A stretch of 33,254 bases of DNA from Actinobacteria bacterium casp-actino5 (GTDB lineage: Bacteria; Actinomycetota; Acidimicrobiia; Acidimicrobiales; Ilumatobacteraceae). Below, piece after piece: positions 1 through 7,587 of the stretch. Each line of letters starts with the position of its first letter. Position 1 is the stretch's first letter. Under the pieces are notes generated by a model. The model was not told where the DNA came from, made no database searches, and was given only the letters and a program-made list of their open reading frames with translations. The translations under genes were made by a program, and so were the position numbers. Location of the stretch: positions 1 through 33,254 of the forward strand of contig LFFE01000003.1 in NCBI GenBank assembly GCA_001510385.1, given 5' to 3'.

Positions 1-212
1 CACATCATGAGTGATCCGTGCAGAGCCTCTGATGACTCAGCCTCAACAATTGCGACGCCGCGACCGTTTACTGTGTCGTGCCAACGGCCAATCTGACGAA
101 AGCCATGGGCAGCTTCGATGGCGGCGTCGTCATCAGGCGACATCGAAGCAAACGCTCCAAACGCTTCCATTTTCTGGCTGTGGTTGATTTGGTATTCAAG
201 CATGAACAACAT
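1..212 (-). CDS. DUF3303-like small protein, 3' part outside window
   Basis: The first 70 codons of a gene running off the left edge. The protein starts MLFMLEYQINHSQKMEAF and continues through GRWHD, VNGRGVAIVEA and EALHG. This pattern of a beta strand, a helix, then G-R-W-H-D and a G-R-G-x-A-x-V-E strand is typical of the DUF3303/dimeric alpha-beta barrel-like small proteins, whose function is unknown. The ATG at 212 is supported by an excellent AAGGAGG ribosome binding site six bases upstream, and a second in-frame ATG lies three codons in. No signal peptide or membrane segment is visible. The family assignment is by eye from the motif order, so it is moderate; that the reading frame is a real gene is strongly supported by the ribosome binding site. 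Confidence 0.75.
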   Translation of the reverse strand, partial: MLFMLEYQINHSQKMEAFGAFASMSPDDDAAIEAAHGFRQIGRWHDTVNGRGVAIVEAESSEALHGSLMM

Positions 213-437
213 TTCGAACCTCCTTAAGGTTTCTTTGATTTACGCTGGGGAAGGTCGATGAGACGACCCAGTCAAATTTGTAATTCGCTTCGCCGGCGAG
301 AGCAAGTTCTCAGCGAGAGGTTCATACTCCGTTCATAAACCAACAGTCCAGGCACCGATTTCCCTACACCCGCTCAACTTGCACCCATTCAGATGTTCTA
401 CGACTGGGCCCGCTCTCAGGTCAACCACAGCGACCCT
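213..437. other. Intergenic region, no gene recognised
   Basis: About 225 bases between the start of the DUF3303-like gene and the truncated lipoprotein copy. It must contain the promoter for the leftward gene; a TTGACT hexamer on the minus strand lies in this stretch, but I see no convincing -10 box at the right distance. Small plus-strand frames here have no ribosome binding site and resemble nothing I know. With the pseudogene and tRNA fragment that follow, it forms a gene-poor stretch from 213 to 723. Confidence 0.5.
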
Positions 438-620
438 TCAGCGCGCAGGCTGCAACGAAGAGCGGACGTCTCCGGCGGAGACCGAGATGACCACAATGTC
501 ACCGTCACTGGTTGCGATCTCATCAGCATCGTCAAATGGTTCAGCTAGCGATCGAACCTCTAGTCGCAGATTGCGGTACGAGCCTGTCGAAAACATTCCG
601 CAGCGATGGCATGTCATTCG
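438..620 (-). pseudogene. Truncated copy of the C-terminal domain of the adjacent secreted protein
   Basis: The minus-strand frame ending at 438 encodes CGMFSTGSYR, then LEVRSLAEPF, and ends SAGDVRSSLQPAR. This matches the end of the neighbouring gene at 724-1542 (CGMYSTGVYR, LEVRSLAEPF, SAGDIRMSLHPAC) over about 53 residues without gaps; I count roughly 33 identities. Upstream of about position 620 the similarity stops: the signal peptide, linker and central domain are absent and there is no plausible ribosome binding site. I read it as the 3' remnant of a tandem duplicate. The divergence says the duplication is not recent. The frame has stayed open to a natural stop, so expression of a short protein cannot be excluded. 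Confidence 0.6.
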
Positions 621-672
621 AACAAGCCACAACTGCAATTAACGCCATCGCGTAGCTTCAACATTCCTGCTG

Positions 673-703
673 AGAACGCGGGTTCGATTCCCGTCATCCG
701 CTC
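673..703 (+). tRNA. 3' fragment of a tRNA-Gly gene (T arm plus 3' acceptor strand), not a complete tRNA
   Basis: The sequence contains GCGGGTTCGATTCCCGT, a perfect T arm with the universal TTCGATT loop, directly followed by CATCCGC and CTC. This is the usual end of a bacterial tRNA-Gly whose 5' acceptor strand would read GCGGATG. No such 5' strand, D arm with GGTAGAGC or glycine anticodon loop is present upstream; only GTAGCTTCA at 652-660 vaguely recalls a D stem. It is therefore a remnant, placed between the 3' ends of the two related minus-strand genes. A tRNA 3' end standing alone is the classical residue of an integration site or of a recombination event. Not expected to give a functional tRNA. 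Confidence 0.6.
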
Positions 704-723
704 TCATCACACTCCGCTGCTGT

Positions 724-1542
724 TCAGCAGGCCGGATGAAGCGACATTCGAATGTCGCCGGCAGACATCGCCGTCACAACGATCTTTTCGGGGTCCGTGA
801 TAATTTCTTCATCGGTTGCAAACGGCTCAGCCAATGAACGAACCTCAAGATTCATTCCTCGGTACACACCGGTGGAGTACATCCCACATCCGGCCGGCTC
901 GACCGTCATCACCGAAGTGAACGCCGACCAGCGACTACCAATACCGACACCCCCGTTTGTGACGAGCGCGCCGGTTGCCTCACGGAGTGTCCATCCACTG
1001 AAGACCATCTGGTGGTCGACCTCACCCGCACTTTCCACACAAAAACCCGAGTCAAAACAAGTCTCACGACCGAACAGGTCAACGAAGACGAAGTCCGAGT
1101 TACGGTCGACAAACTCGCCAGACTCGCCCTCCCTGTAGCGGCGCGTCACGTCGCTCGATGGGAGACCAAACAGTTCAGCAAGCGAAGTGATCACCTCGTT
1201 AGCGTCGTCACCAAACCGATGATCGCCTACCCCATACCGGCTAAGAGCTAGCGCATCATCACTCGCAGCCACCTCGGACGGAACAGGAATGGTCGTCGTG
1301 GTCACTACCGAGACACGATTACCAACTCGATCAGATGCTTCGTCGACGTCGTCGCCTGTTTCACCCACTTCCACGGCCAACGTTGTCGTGGTGTTCAGTG
1401 ATTGCTCAGATACGACCGTTGTGGTTGTGTCGTCTGAAAGTGATTCGGCTGACGGTTCTCGCCCGACTCCACCACAAGACGAGAAGACGACGGCTACCCC
1501 AAACACTGCCACTGCGGCGGTAGCGCGCGTCGAACACTTCAC
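724..1542 (-). CDS. Secreted/lipoprotein-like protein of unknown function with Thr-rich linker
   Basis: A 272-residue exported protein. The preferred start is the GTG at 1542, giving KCSTRATAAVAVFGVAVVF followed by SSCGG: a short basic n-region, a hydrophobic core and a Cys at 23 that could be lipidated, although the -3 residue is Phe, so the lipobox is poor. The frame remains open to a GTG at 1590, four bases after the stop of the upstream L,D-transpeptidase, so translational coupling from there is an alternative. Residues about 35-90 are a low-complexity linker with TTTT runs. The rest is a compact domain containing YGVGDHRFGDDANEVI, a conserved cysteine pair (ETCFDSGFC) and the LEVRSLAEPF/SAGDIR ending. 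Function unknown. A truncated relative of its last 53 residues sits just downstream at 438-620. Confidence 0.75.
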   Translation of the reverse strand: MKCSTRATAAVAVFGVAVVFSSCGGVGREPSAESLSDDTTTTVVSEQSLNTTTTLAVEVGETGDDVDEASDRVGNRVSVVTTTTIPVPSEVAASDDALALSRYGVGDHRFGDDANEVITSLAELFGLPSSDVTRRYREGESGEFVDRNSDFVFVDLFGRETCFDSGFCVESAGEVDHQMVFSGWTLREATGALVTNGGVGIGSRWSAFTSVMTVEPAGCGMYSTGVYRGMNLEVRSLAEPFATDEEIITDPEKIVVTAMSAGDIRMSLHPAC

Positions 1543-1594
1543 CTCATTACTTTCGCAGACGCGCGGTGATCGTTCACGACGCGGTAACACCCGA

Positions 1595-2497
1595 CTATCG
1601 AGGAATCGATCCGTGCACCCACACCGGGGTGCCCACCGGCATCAGGTCCGTTTCCCAGATCCAATCCATTGCCGGAGTGCTCACTCGAACACAGCCATGC
1701 GAGGCTGGGTAGTTCGGGATCGAACCGGAACCATGAACGGCAATTCCGCCATTGAAATACTTCGGTCGATAAATCGAACCAAGGTCGCCATCCCACCAGC
1801 CCTCGGCGCGTTCTCGATCAACTTTGAACAAACCTGGATCGGTAATCGAGTCGCCCTCTTCAATTTTTGACGGGTCGTTCTGATTTGGCTCGGAATATGG
1901 AATTTCAGAGCCAGTTGACACATTCAGCACCCATTCGGTTGAACCATCAATAACAAAGAATGCGAGTTGCAGCGACTTGTCGATCTCGACCAATGTTCCG
2001 CGATCTGATCGAGCTTGCGGACGGAGCGATGCGGAAGAAAGCGCCTGGGCAGTCTCATCATCAACCGACGAGTTTGCCGGAAGCCCAAGGTACTTCTGCG
2101 CTGCCATCACCGCCTGGCGAGTCGTCAACCCAAAGTTACCGTCGGTTGATTGCACCCAAAATCCGAGTTCCAACAAACGTTCCTGAAGGCGGACTGTCTC
2201 CTCACCATCATCCTGGCCGACAGCTCTGAGCGGCTCGTCCATCGGTGAGACTGAGACCGGCTCTTGTTCAAATGATGGCAGCACGGTGGTGGTTGAAGAG
2301 GTTGTCGTCGTCTCACGAGCAATAGTTGTTGACGGCAGATCTCGCGGAAGTGACAGTGTTGTTGTCGTCGCAATCAACAACCGTTCGTCAGAAATTAGAT
2401 TCTCTGACGCCGAGGATGTTGACCCGCATCCAGCGAGAAACGGCAGGGATACAGCCAGCAACGCCAAGGTCGTGGGTATCCGTTGAATCCGTTCCAT
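1595..2497 (-). CDS. L,D-transpeptidase lipoprotein with peptidoglycan-binding domain
   Basis: A 300-residue cell-wall enzyme that would form 3-3 cross-links or attach proteins to peptidoglycan outside the membrane. From the ATG at 2497 the protein has a signal peptide ending in FLAGC (lipidated Cys24), a Thr/Ser-rich spacer to about residue 95, a PG_binding_1 domain at about 98-155 (VRLQERLLELGFW, DGNFGLTTRQAV) and a YkuD catalytic domain from about 168 to the end. The active-site signature is visible: H255 in AVHGSG, then SHGCVRVS with H267, C269 and R271. The ATG at 2497 was chosen over the longer frame because only it puts the signal peptide at the N-terminus; a GGGG sequence lies just upstream. 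It starts 31 bases after the gluQ stop and may be cotranscribed with it. Confidence 0.92.
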   Translation of the reverse strand: MERIQRIPTTLALLAVSLPFLAGCGSTSSASENLISDERLLIATTTTLSLPRDLPSTTIARETTTTSSTTTVLPSFEQEPVSVSPMDEPLRAVGQDDGEETVRLQERLLELGFWVQSTDGNFGLTTRQAVMAAQKYLGLPANSSVDDETAQALSSASLRPQARSDRGTLVEIDKSLQLAFFVIDGSTEWVLNVSTGSEIPYSEPNQNDPSKIEEGDSITDPGLFKVDRERAEGWWDGDLGSIYRPKYFNGGIAVHGSGSIPNYPASHGCVRVSTPAMDWIWETDLMPVGTPVWVHGSIPR

Positions 2498-2528
2498 TAA
2501 CCCCGACACTACTGGTGGCGTCAAATCA

Positions 2529-3479
2529 CTAACTGGAACCTTCCTCATCACCGATAGCGAGATCCAATTCAGAAAGTTGAACCGGTGATCGAGAGAGATG
2601 ATCAAGTGACCAATGTCGAGCCCATTCGTCAATGAAGTTCACTCCAAGGCCATCAACACGGCAGCCGATGCTGTTGGCAATCGCATTTCGTACCGAGGTA
2701 ATGGACTCGCCACGAACAACAAGTTCGCGCAACGTGATTGCACCATCACGTTTCGCAAGGCGGCTTCCCATTTCACCGAGCACCAACGGAACGTGCGCAT
2801 ATTCAGGCGTTGGAAGCCCTAGTAGTCGCTGCAAGTGCATCTGTCGAGGAGTTGATGACAACAAGTCGTCCCCTCGTACCACCTGATCAATCCCTTGTGC
2901 GGCGTCGTCAACGACAACCGCAAGGTTGTATGCCGGCACTCCATCGGAGCGAGCAAGCACGACATCATCAACACCGCCTTCAAACTCACCGGCAACGAGA
3001 TCATTCACCACGTATGTCTCTCCCGAGGTGCGAAGACGTAACGCAGGTTGTCTGCCTTCGGCTTCACGTTCAGCTCGCTCACGAGCTGTGAGATCGCGAC
3101 ACGTACCTGGGTAGGCCCCGTCTGGCAGATTGCCATTCGGTGCCTGGGCAGCAGCCTCAATTTCCGCGCGTATCTCGCGACGACTACAAAAGCACGGGTA
3201 CGCGTCACCGCTTTCGGTAAGTCGAGCAATTGCCTGGTGATACAACTCAAACCGTTCAGACTGGCGAACAATTTCTGCTGATGTTGTCACGCCGATCGCA
3301 GCAAGATCGTCAATCTGTCGTTGTTCAAACTCAGGTGATGATGTGACGAGATCAAGGTCCTCCATCCGGATAATGAATTCGCGACCAGTCGTTTGAGCGA
3401 GCAGTGCCGCAACAAGTGCCGTTCGGAGGTTTCCGATGTGGAGATCCCCTGTCGGTGAAGGTGCGAAGCGACCCGCCAT
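2529..3479 (-). CDS. gluQ: Glutamyl-Q tRNA(Asp) synthetase
   Basis: A 316-residue paralogue of the catalytic half of glutamyl-tRNA synthetase, which places glutamate on the queuosine base at position 34 of tRNA-Asp. Visible signatures from the ATG at 3479: RFAPSPTGDLHIGNLRTA (class I HIGH-type motif at 14-17), RMEDLD at 38-43, the GluQ-RS zinc site C96-x-C98 with Y123 and C127, and RLAKRDG as the KMSKS-like motif at 240-246. The anticodon-binding C-terminal half of GltX is missing, and the length (about 300) fits GluQ, not GltX. The open frame extends 54 codons further upstream, but these codons overlap the divergent HNH gene and look non-coding. No queuosine biosynthesis genes are in the window. 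Confidence 0.88.
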   Translation of the reverse strand: MAGRFAPSPTGDLHIGNLRTALVAALLAQTTGREFIIRMEDLDLVTSSPEFEQRQIDDLAAIGVTTSAEIVRQSERFELYHQAIARLTESGDAYPCFCSRREIRAEIEAAAQAPNGNLPDGAYPGTCRDLTARERAEREAEGRQPALRLRTSGETYVVNDLVAGEFEGGVDDVVLARSDGVPAYNLAVVVDDAAQGIDQVVRGDDLLSSTPRQMHLQRLLGLPTPEYAHVPLVLGEMGSRLAKRDGAITLRELVVRGESITSVRNAIANSIGCRVDGLGVNFIDEWARHWSLDHLSRSPVQLSELDLAIGDEEGSS

Positions 3480-3559
3480 TGCACCATTCTTGTCATATGG
3501 GCCGAACGCATCCAGCGACAGATCAACATCGCGGCCGGCAACCAAACCGCCGAGAGCGC

Positions 3560-3904
3560 ATGGAGCTGATTCTGAAACGAGATGGTGGCACCTGTGTCTG
3601 GTGTCGTCGACCATTTGACGACCGCCATGTTGTACCAACAACTGAGCATCTAGTTCCGCGAATAAAAGGCGGCCCTAGTTGGATTGAAAATGAAGTTGCC
3701 GCATGCAAGCGCTGCAATAACGAGCGCGGACATCGGACCCTCGGCGAGTTCACCGATGAATGTGAGGGCCTGGGGCGTGAGCCCGACGTCGAACGAATGA
3801 TCCGGGCACTTGAATCTCTGCAGGAGACGATTGCAGTTCGCGGCGGACAACGTCGCGCCCGACCGTATGTTGCGACTCAACTTCGTCGTCTTCGCCGTCG
3901 TTAA
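3560..3904 (+). CDS. HNH endonuclease
   Basis: A 114-residue single-domain HNH nuclease. From the ATG at 3560: MELILKRDGG, then C12-x2-C15 (TCVWC), TTEHLVPRIKGG with H30, an Asn at 44 (WIENEV) and the second zinc pair C49-x2-C52 in AACKRCNNERG. This is the C-C/H/N/C-C layout of HNH proteins with a structural zinc. The remaining 50 residues are basic helices. An in-frame ATG at 3497 would add 21 residues (GRTHPATDQHRG...) and cannot be excluded, but would leave only 17 bases to the divergent gluQ start. No integrase, methylase or toxin partner is adjacent, so a stand-alone role in DNA cleavage is inferred; the biological target cannot be read from the sequence. Confidence 0.82.
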   Translation: MELILKRDGGTCVWCRRPFDDRHVVPTTEHLVPRIKGGPSWIENEVAACKRCNNERGHRTLGEFTDECEGLGREPDVERMIRALESLQETIAVRGGQRRARPYVATQLRRLRRR

Positions 3905-4009
3905 CGAGGGCAGAAAACTCGCTCTCGCGCAGTGAGTGATGTCGTAGTCTCAACCTATGCTCGGGCGCGAAACACCAGTGAAAATTGGCCGTAGGGGACA
4001 GCTCACGCA

Positions 4010-5419
4010 ATGACGTGTCCTAGTTGCGGGGAATCACCACCTGCTGATGCAAAGTTCTGTAACAGCTGCGGCACACTGCTTGCCGACCCCTCAAATGCCT
4101 CCACCGAGCTCATCGACGCCATCACATCAGAGTCACCTCTCGTCGAGATGAGTGACGTCAATAGTGATCAAACTGGCGAACTACCCGAGGTAATGAACTC
4201 TGAATCTGATCACCTCGACGAACTAGCGCTCACCAGGCTCCACGACTCGATACAGACCGAAGAACTCAAACACACCATTCAGATCGCGTTGACGGAAGAA
4301 CCCGCATTCGAATCACAGATCATCTGGGCAGATGAGGAACGGCCTTTTGACGACACCATCGATGACATGCCGGCGGGAGGGATCACCATCGACTCTGCTG
4401 CCGCAACGCAGGTGATTCCGACCGACCTTGAACCACCCACGCCGTCATCAGGCTCACCAACGATTGCCGCAGCAGCCATCATCGACGAACCCCTTGCATC
4501 GGTTCGTCCACAACTCACCGTGACCTCGTTCATCGGACTCATCGGTGCAATTCTCAGCCTGATCGCACTGACCGCGGACATTCTGAAGATCACTTCAACC
4601 GCCGGAGCCGAATTCGCTGATGTTGCAGCTGCTGTCGGGTTCCGGACTGGCACCTGGCACGTGGACAACCTCGGTTCAAATCTCATCGCCATCGGACTCC
4701 TCTCCACAATCGGCCTAACGGTTGGTTCAGTTGGGACAATCCTCGGTCGATCGTGGGGTCCGGGCCTGGTGGGAGGCAGCGGTCTCTCCGTGCTTGGCCT
4801 AAGCGCAATCACCATTGGACTCGTCGAATTTCCAGTTCGCGCTGCACAGAATTTTGCCTCAAGCGCATCGGGCGGATTCACCATCGACATCACACGAGAT
4901 CTTGGGTACTGGGCGCTATTCGCTGCAGCTGGTGTCGGCCTAATCGCATTCTTTGCGTCAATGAATGATCTTCTCATCGATCGTCATGCGAGCCTCAACC
5001 CGTACATTCACGCAATTGGGGCGCTCACCGTGATGATCGCGGCGATTGCCCCGCTGGTGCCAATTGCTAACTCATCATGGTCAGCAAATTGGCTGCTGAA
5101 TAGCAATGAGGGTTGGCCAAATGAAGTAATGATCGGTCGCCTCATTCAACTTGGGGCGCTCGCCGTAGGTGGTCTGCTTGGGTTTCTTTCCGTCCGACCC
5201 ACCGGACTCGCTCTCGCGTGCGGGGCAGTGCTCCCAGCCGCGTTGTTGACCATGTCCACATGGCTTGGCCTCGGAACTCTTTCGATTGCGCCCGGATACC
5301 GCAATCCGGGTGGGGTCGCAGGAAGCACAACCAACCTCTCAGTTGGTGCTGCAATCGGAAGTATTCTCGTGCTCGCCGTCGCGATGGCAATGGCCTGGGA
5401 TTCCCAGCAGCGGCAATGA
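4010..5419 (+). CDS. Zinc-ribbon polytopic membrane protein
   Basis: A 469-residue protein of unknown function. The N-terminus is a zinc ribbon (C3-x2-C6, C17-x2-C20 in CPSCGESPPADAKFCNSCG). An acidic, probably disordered cytosolic segment of about 140 residues follows, and then about eight hydrophobic membrane segments from residue 165 to the end (for example SFIGLIGAILSLIALTADIL and AAIGSILVLAVAMAMAW). The domain order of zinc ribbon, disordered linker and membrane bundle is common in uncharacterised actinobacterial proteins thought to sense or scaffold at the membrane. GGGGA lies about ten bases before the ATG. The stop codon is one base from the stop of the convergent dioxygenase, and no terminator is visible between them. 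The gene shows no obvious partner. Confidence 0.8.
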   Translation: MTCPSCGESPPADAKFCNSCGTLLADPSNASTELIDAITSESPLVEMSDVNSDQTGELPEVMNSESDHLDELALTRLHDSIQTEELKHTIQIALTEEPAFESQIIWADEERPFDDTIDDMPAGGITIDSAAATQVIPTDLEPPTPSSGSPTIAAAAIIDEPLASVRPQLTVTSFIGLIGAILSLIALTADILKITSTAGAEFADVAAAVGFRTGTWHVDNLGSNLIAIGLLSTIGLTVGSVGTILGRSWGPGLVGGSGLSVLGLSAITIGLVEFPVRAAQNFASSASGGFTIDITRDLGYWALFAAAGVGLIAFFASMNDLLIDRHASLNPYIHAIGALTVMIAAIAPLVPIANSSWSANWLLNSNEGWPNEVMIGRLIQLGALAVGGLLGFLSVRPTGLALACGAVLPAALLTMSTWLGLGTLSIAPGYRNPGGVAGSTTNLSVGAAIGSILVLAVAMAMAWDSQQRQ

Positions 5420-5420
5420 G

Positions 5421-6440
5421 TTAGTCAAGCAAGGCGTTGCGGTACGCGTGCGTTCCATCGAACCGCGACAGCAGATAGGGACCCGCCGTGAGTGGCTCAT
5501 GCAGTGCAGGATGTGAGTCATCCTGACAAGTCGGCAAACACTCAACCCGGGTGTGAAACCCTGGCTCAACGAAGAATGGAATCGAATAGCGATCAACATT
5601 GGGCGGACTCACGACACGGTGCGGGTTAGAGACGTACCGATCGTTCGACCAAATTGCCATGAGGTCACCAAGGTTGACAACCGCATGACCATCTGGAACC
5701 GAGATGTCGATCCACTCGCCGACCCGAGTTTTCACTTGCAGTCCACCATGACCGTCATCGGTGAGAATTGTCACCGAGCCGTAGTCGGTATGCGAACCAC
5801 ATCCTGGCTGACCCGGGGCTGGTGCCACGCGACTCGTCGGCGGGTAGTGAAGCATTCGTAGGTGGTACATAAACGCGTCATGATCACCGTCTGGGAGGTC
5901 CTCAAACCATGTTGATGAAAGGCCTAGCGCAACGGCGAGCCCTCGATGGGCCCGAAGACTTGCCTCGATTGCCTCGTTAAAATAACGCTGCCACGCAGCA
6001 CGAAATTGTGGGGATTCAGGGAGTTGGTTCGGACCATGCAGAGGGGTTCCTGCGATGACCTCAGGATGATCTGCGCCATGTTCGATGCCAGAGTCAATGG
6101 TCTCCTTCAAATCACCGAGCCTCGGAACATCGAAGTGGTCTTCATCGGCCAGGGCACCTTCAAGCGCTTCGGTGCCAATTCCGACGTAGCCACGATGACA
6201 TGAGCTGTTGGCGATCGAGATGGCGTCTTTAACGTCCTGCGGTTGCGCAAAAAACTCACGCATCGCATCAAGCAGTGCGTGTTTGGTTTCGTCTGAAATT
6301 CCGTGCCCAACAGCGAGTAAAAACCCGAGTTCTTGACAGGTTGCGTCGATGATGCCCGCCTGCGTTCGCGCCGCCTCGCTCAGATGATCTTCACCGGTTG
6401 CAAATGGAGCGAGGTCAACAACTGGAAGGGTCACTGGCAT
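5421..6440 (-). CDS. 2-oxoglutarate/Fe(II)-dependent oxygenase, isopenicillin N synthase-like
   Basis: A 339-residue member of the IPNS/gibberellin-oxidase-like superfamily. The N-terminal domain (LPVVDLAPF, then QELGFLLAVGHGI) and the 2OG-FeII_Oxy domain are both present. The iron ligands are H217 and D219 (SHTDYGSVTIL) and H274 (NPHRVV), and the 2-oxoglutarate-binding R-x-S is R284/S286 (DRYSIPFF). The start at the ATG at 6440 matches the usual N-terminus of the family; the open frame extends 13 codons upstream. Close bacterial relatives are mostly of unknown substrate, and nothing in the neighbourhood suggests one. It is transcribed divergently from the LPXTG gene, sharing a 111-base intergenic region that carries a strong inverted repeat. 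Confidence 0.88.
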   Translation of the reverse strand: MPVTLPVVDLAPFATGEDHLSEAARTQAGIIDATCQELGFLLAVGHGISDETKHALLDAMREFFAQPQDVKDAISIANSSCHRGYVGIGTEALEGALADEDHFDVPRLGDLKETIDSGIEHGADHPEVIAGTPLHGPNQLPESPQFRAAWQRYFNEAIEASLRAHRGLAVALGLSSTWFEDLPDGDHDAFMYHLRMLHYPPTSRVAPAPGQPGCGSHTDYGSVTILTDDGHGGLQVKTRVGEWIDISVPDGHAVVNLGDLMAIWSNDRYVSNPHRVVSPPNVDRYSIPFFVEPGFHTRVECLPTCQDDSHPALHEPLTAGPYLLSRFDGTHAYRNALLD

Positions 6441-6493
6441 GACTGTAGTCCATCTAACCCTGCGAAAGCCTTGCAACACAAGGGTTTACTTTC

Positions 6494-6513
6494 TTTTGAG
6501 AAAAATCTCAAAA
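6494..6513. promoter_or_regulatory. Perfect 8-bp inverted repeat in a divergent intergenic region (operator candidate)
   Basis: TTTTGAGA, four A bases, then TCTCAAAA: a perfect palindrome with a 4-base spacer in the 111 bases between the divergent oxygenase (start 6440) and the LPXTG protein (start 6552). It is AT-rich, unlike its surroundings. As it is not downstream of any gene, a transcription-factor operator is more likely than a terminator. The binding protein is unknown. Confidence 0.4.
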
Positions 6514-6551
6514 AACTGTCAGAAAGTTGTTGCAGTGCGCTCTTGAATGAC

Positions 6552-7499
6552 ATGAACGCACGCAAGTCACTCACCACCACAGCAATCGCATCGGTTGCAC
6601 TCTTCTCTCTCTTCGGATCCCAGGCCGCTCAAGCCGCCCCTGGTGGCAACGGCCGAGGCAACGACACAACCATCGAACTCGGACCTGCTCCCGTCAGCCT
6701 CCACAATGACCGGGCTGAGGTCAACAACGACTGCCCCAGCGACGCCGCCTGGTAGCACTTCGTCGTCACACCAAACAATGGTCAGTACGACATCAGGTCG
6801 ATGAACCTCAACATTGGAGGATCAGCAACACTCATTACCCGTGACGACATCGTCACCAATGGCGGGCAGACCGACAATGTCTTCGTCGCTGTTCCAGCCG
6901 GATCTTCACCCAGCGATCTCACTGCAGCCGGTTCGAGCGCAATGGTCGCTCCTTTCAGCGCCAAGGTGAAGTTCGTTCTCTCTCACGTCTGTGAGGGTGA
7001 TGCTGTTGCCGAAGAAGACGAAGTCATTGGAGATGATGCGCCGGCCGACGAGGACATCACAGAGGAAGCTCGCGAGGACGAGATCGTCGAAGAGGAACCC
7101 ATTGATGAGCCAATCGTCGATGAGTCAGTCACCGAGATCATTGTCCCAACTCCTGACACCGAAGATGCCACCGAGGTGCTTGAGGTTGAGGAGACAGCTG
7201 TTGATGACGCTCCCGAGGGAGGGAGCGAGCCGGCAATCAAAGTATCGAATGAGACGCCTCAGGTCACCGAGGCGAAGGACAACACTGCCGCCACAACCAA
7301 CAACGTCGAAGTCACCGCCATCGTTGAAGAAGCCCCGCTTGCCGAAGCAGCATCCGACATCAACGTTGCCGCTGACGACACCAACCACAGCGCATTGCCA
7401 GCCACAGGAATGGAACTCTCCCTTACATTCCTCGGCTTGGGACTTGCCGGCCTTGGCGGGGCACTCCTCGCCGCACGCCGTCGCGTGACGATCATCTGA
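6552..7499 (+). pseudogene. LPXTG cell-surface protein interrupted by an in-frame TAG
   Basis: One reading frame runs from the ATG at 6552 to the TGA at 7497-7499 and is broken only by a TAG at 6753-6755 (codon 68). Before it come a signal peptide (MNARKSLTTTAIASVALFSL, ending AAQAAPGG) and NDCPSDAAW. After it come HFVVTPNNGQY, LNIGGSATLITRDDI, DNVFVAVPAG and KFVLSHVCEGD, which continue the same domain. A CPS-x-WHFVxTPNNG...FVLSHVC module is found in actinobacterial surface proteins. An acidic Glu/Asp-rich stalk of about 80 residues follows, and then LPATG, a hydrophobic segment and RRRVTII, a sortase sorting signal. One base change (TGG or TAC/TAT to TAG) explains the break. Possibilities are a fresh nonsense mutation, readthrough, or a sequencing error. 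An internal restart at 6801 would lack the signal peptide. Confidence 0.8.
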
Positions 7500-7518
7500 T
7501 CTCACCCAATGCGTTCAC

Positions 7519-7565
7519 AGCGCCCCCGTTCGACGAGACTTGCGTTGAGCGGGGGCGCTCTTTCG
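7519..7565 (+). terminator. Rho-independent terminator after the LPXTG gene
   Basis: AGCGCCCCCG at 7519-7528 pairs perfectly with CGGGGGCGCT at 7550-7559 and is followed by CTTTCGTT. The 10-bp GC stem sits 19 bases after the TGA of the surface protein and just before the next gene's ribosome binding site. It is the clearest terminator in the window. Confidence 0.8.
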
Positions 7566-7587
7566 TTCCCGTCGTGAGGAGCAGAAC

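Noticed and set aside
1289-1870. Plus-strand open frame of 193 codons across the two secreted-protein genes
   Set aside because: Its Thr/Val/Ser-rich start is the reverse of the Thr-rich linker of the minus-strand gene, and it crosses the boundary of two well supported genes.
4279-4977. Long minus-strand open frame (232 codons) inside the zinc-ribbon membrane protein gene
   Set aside because: It is a shadow of the plus-strand gene: low-complexity, Ser/Pro/Arg-rich translation, no ribosome binding site, no family resemblance.
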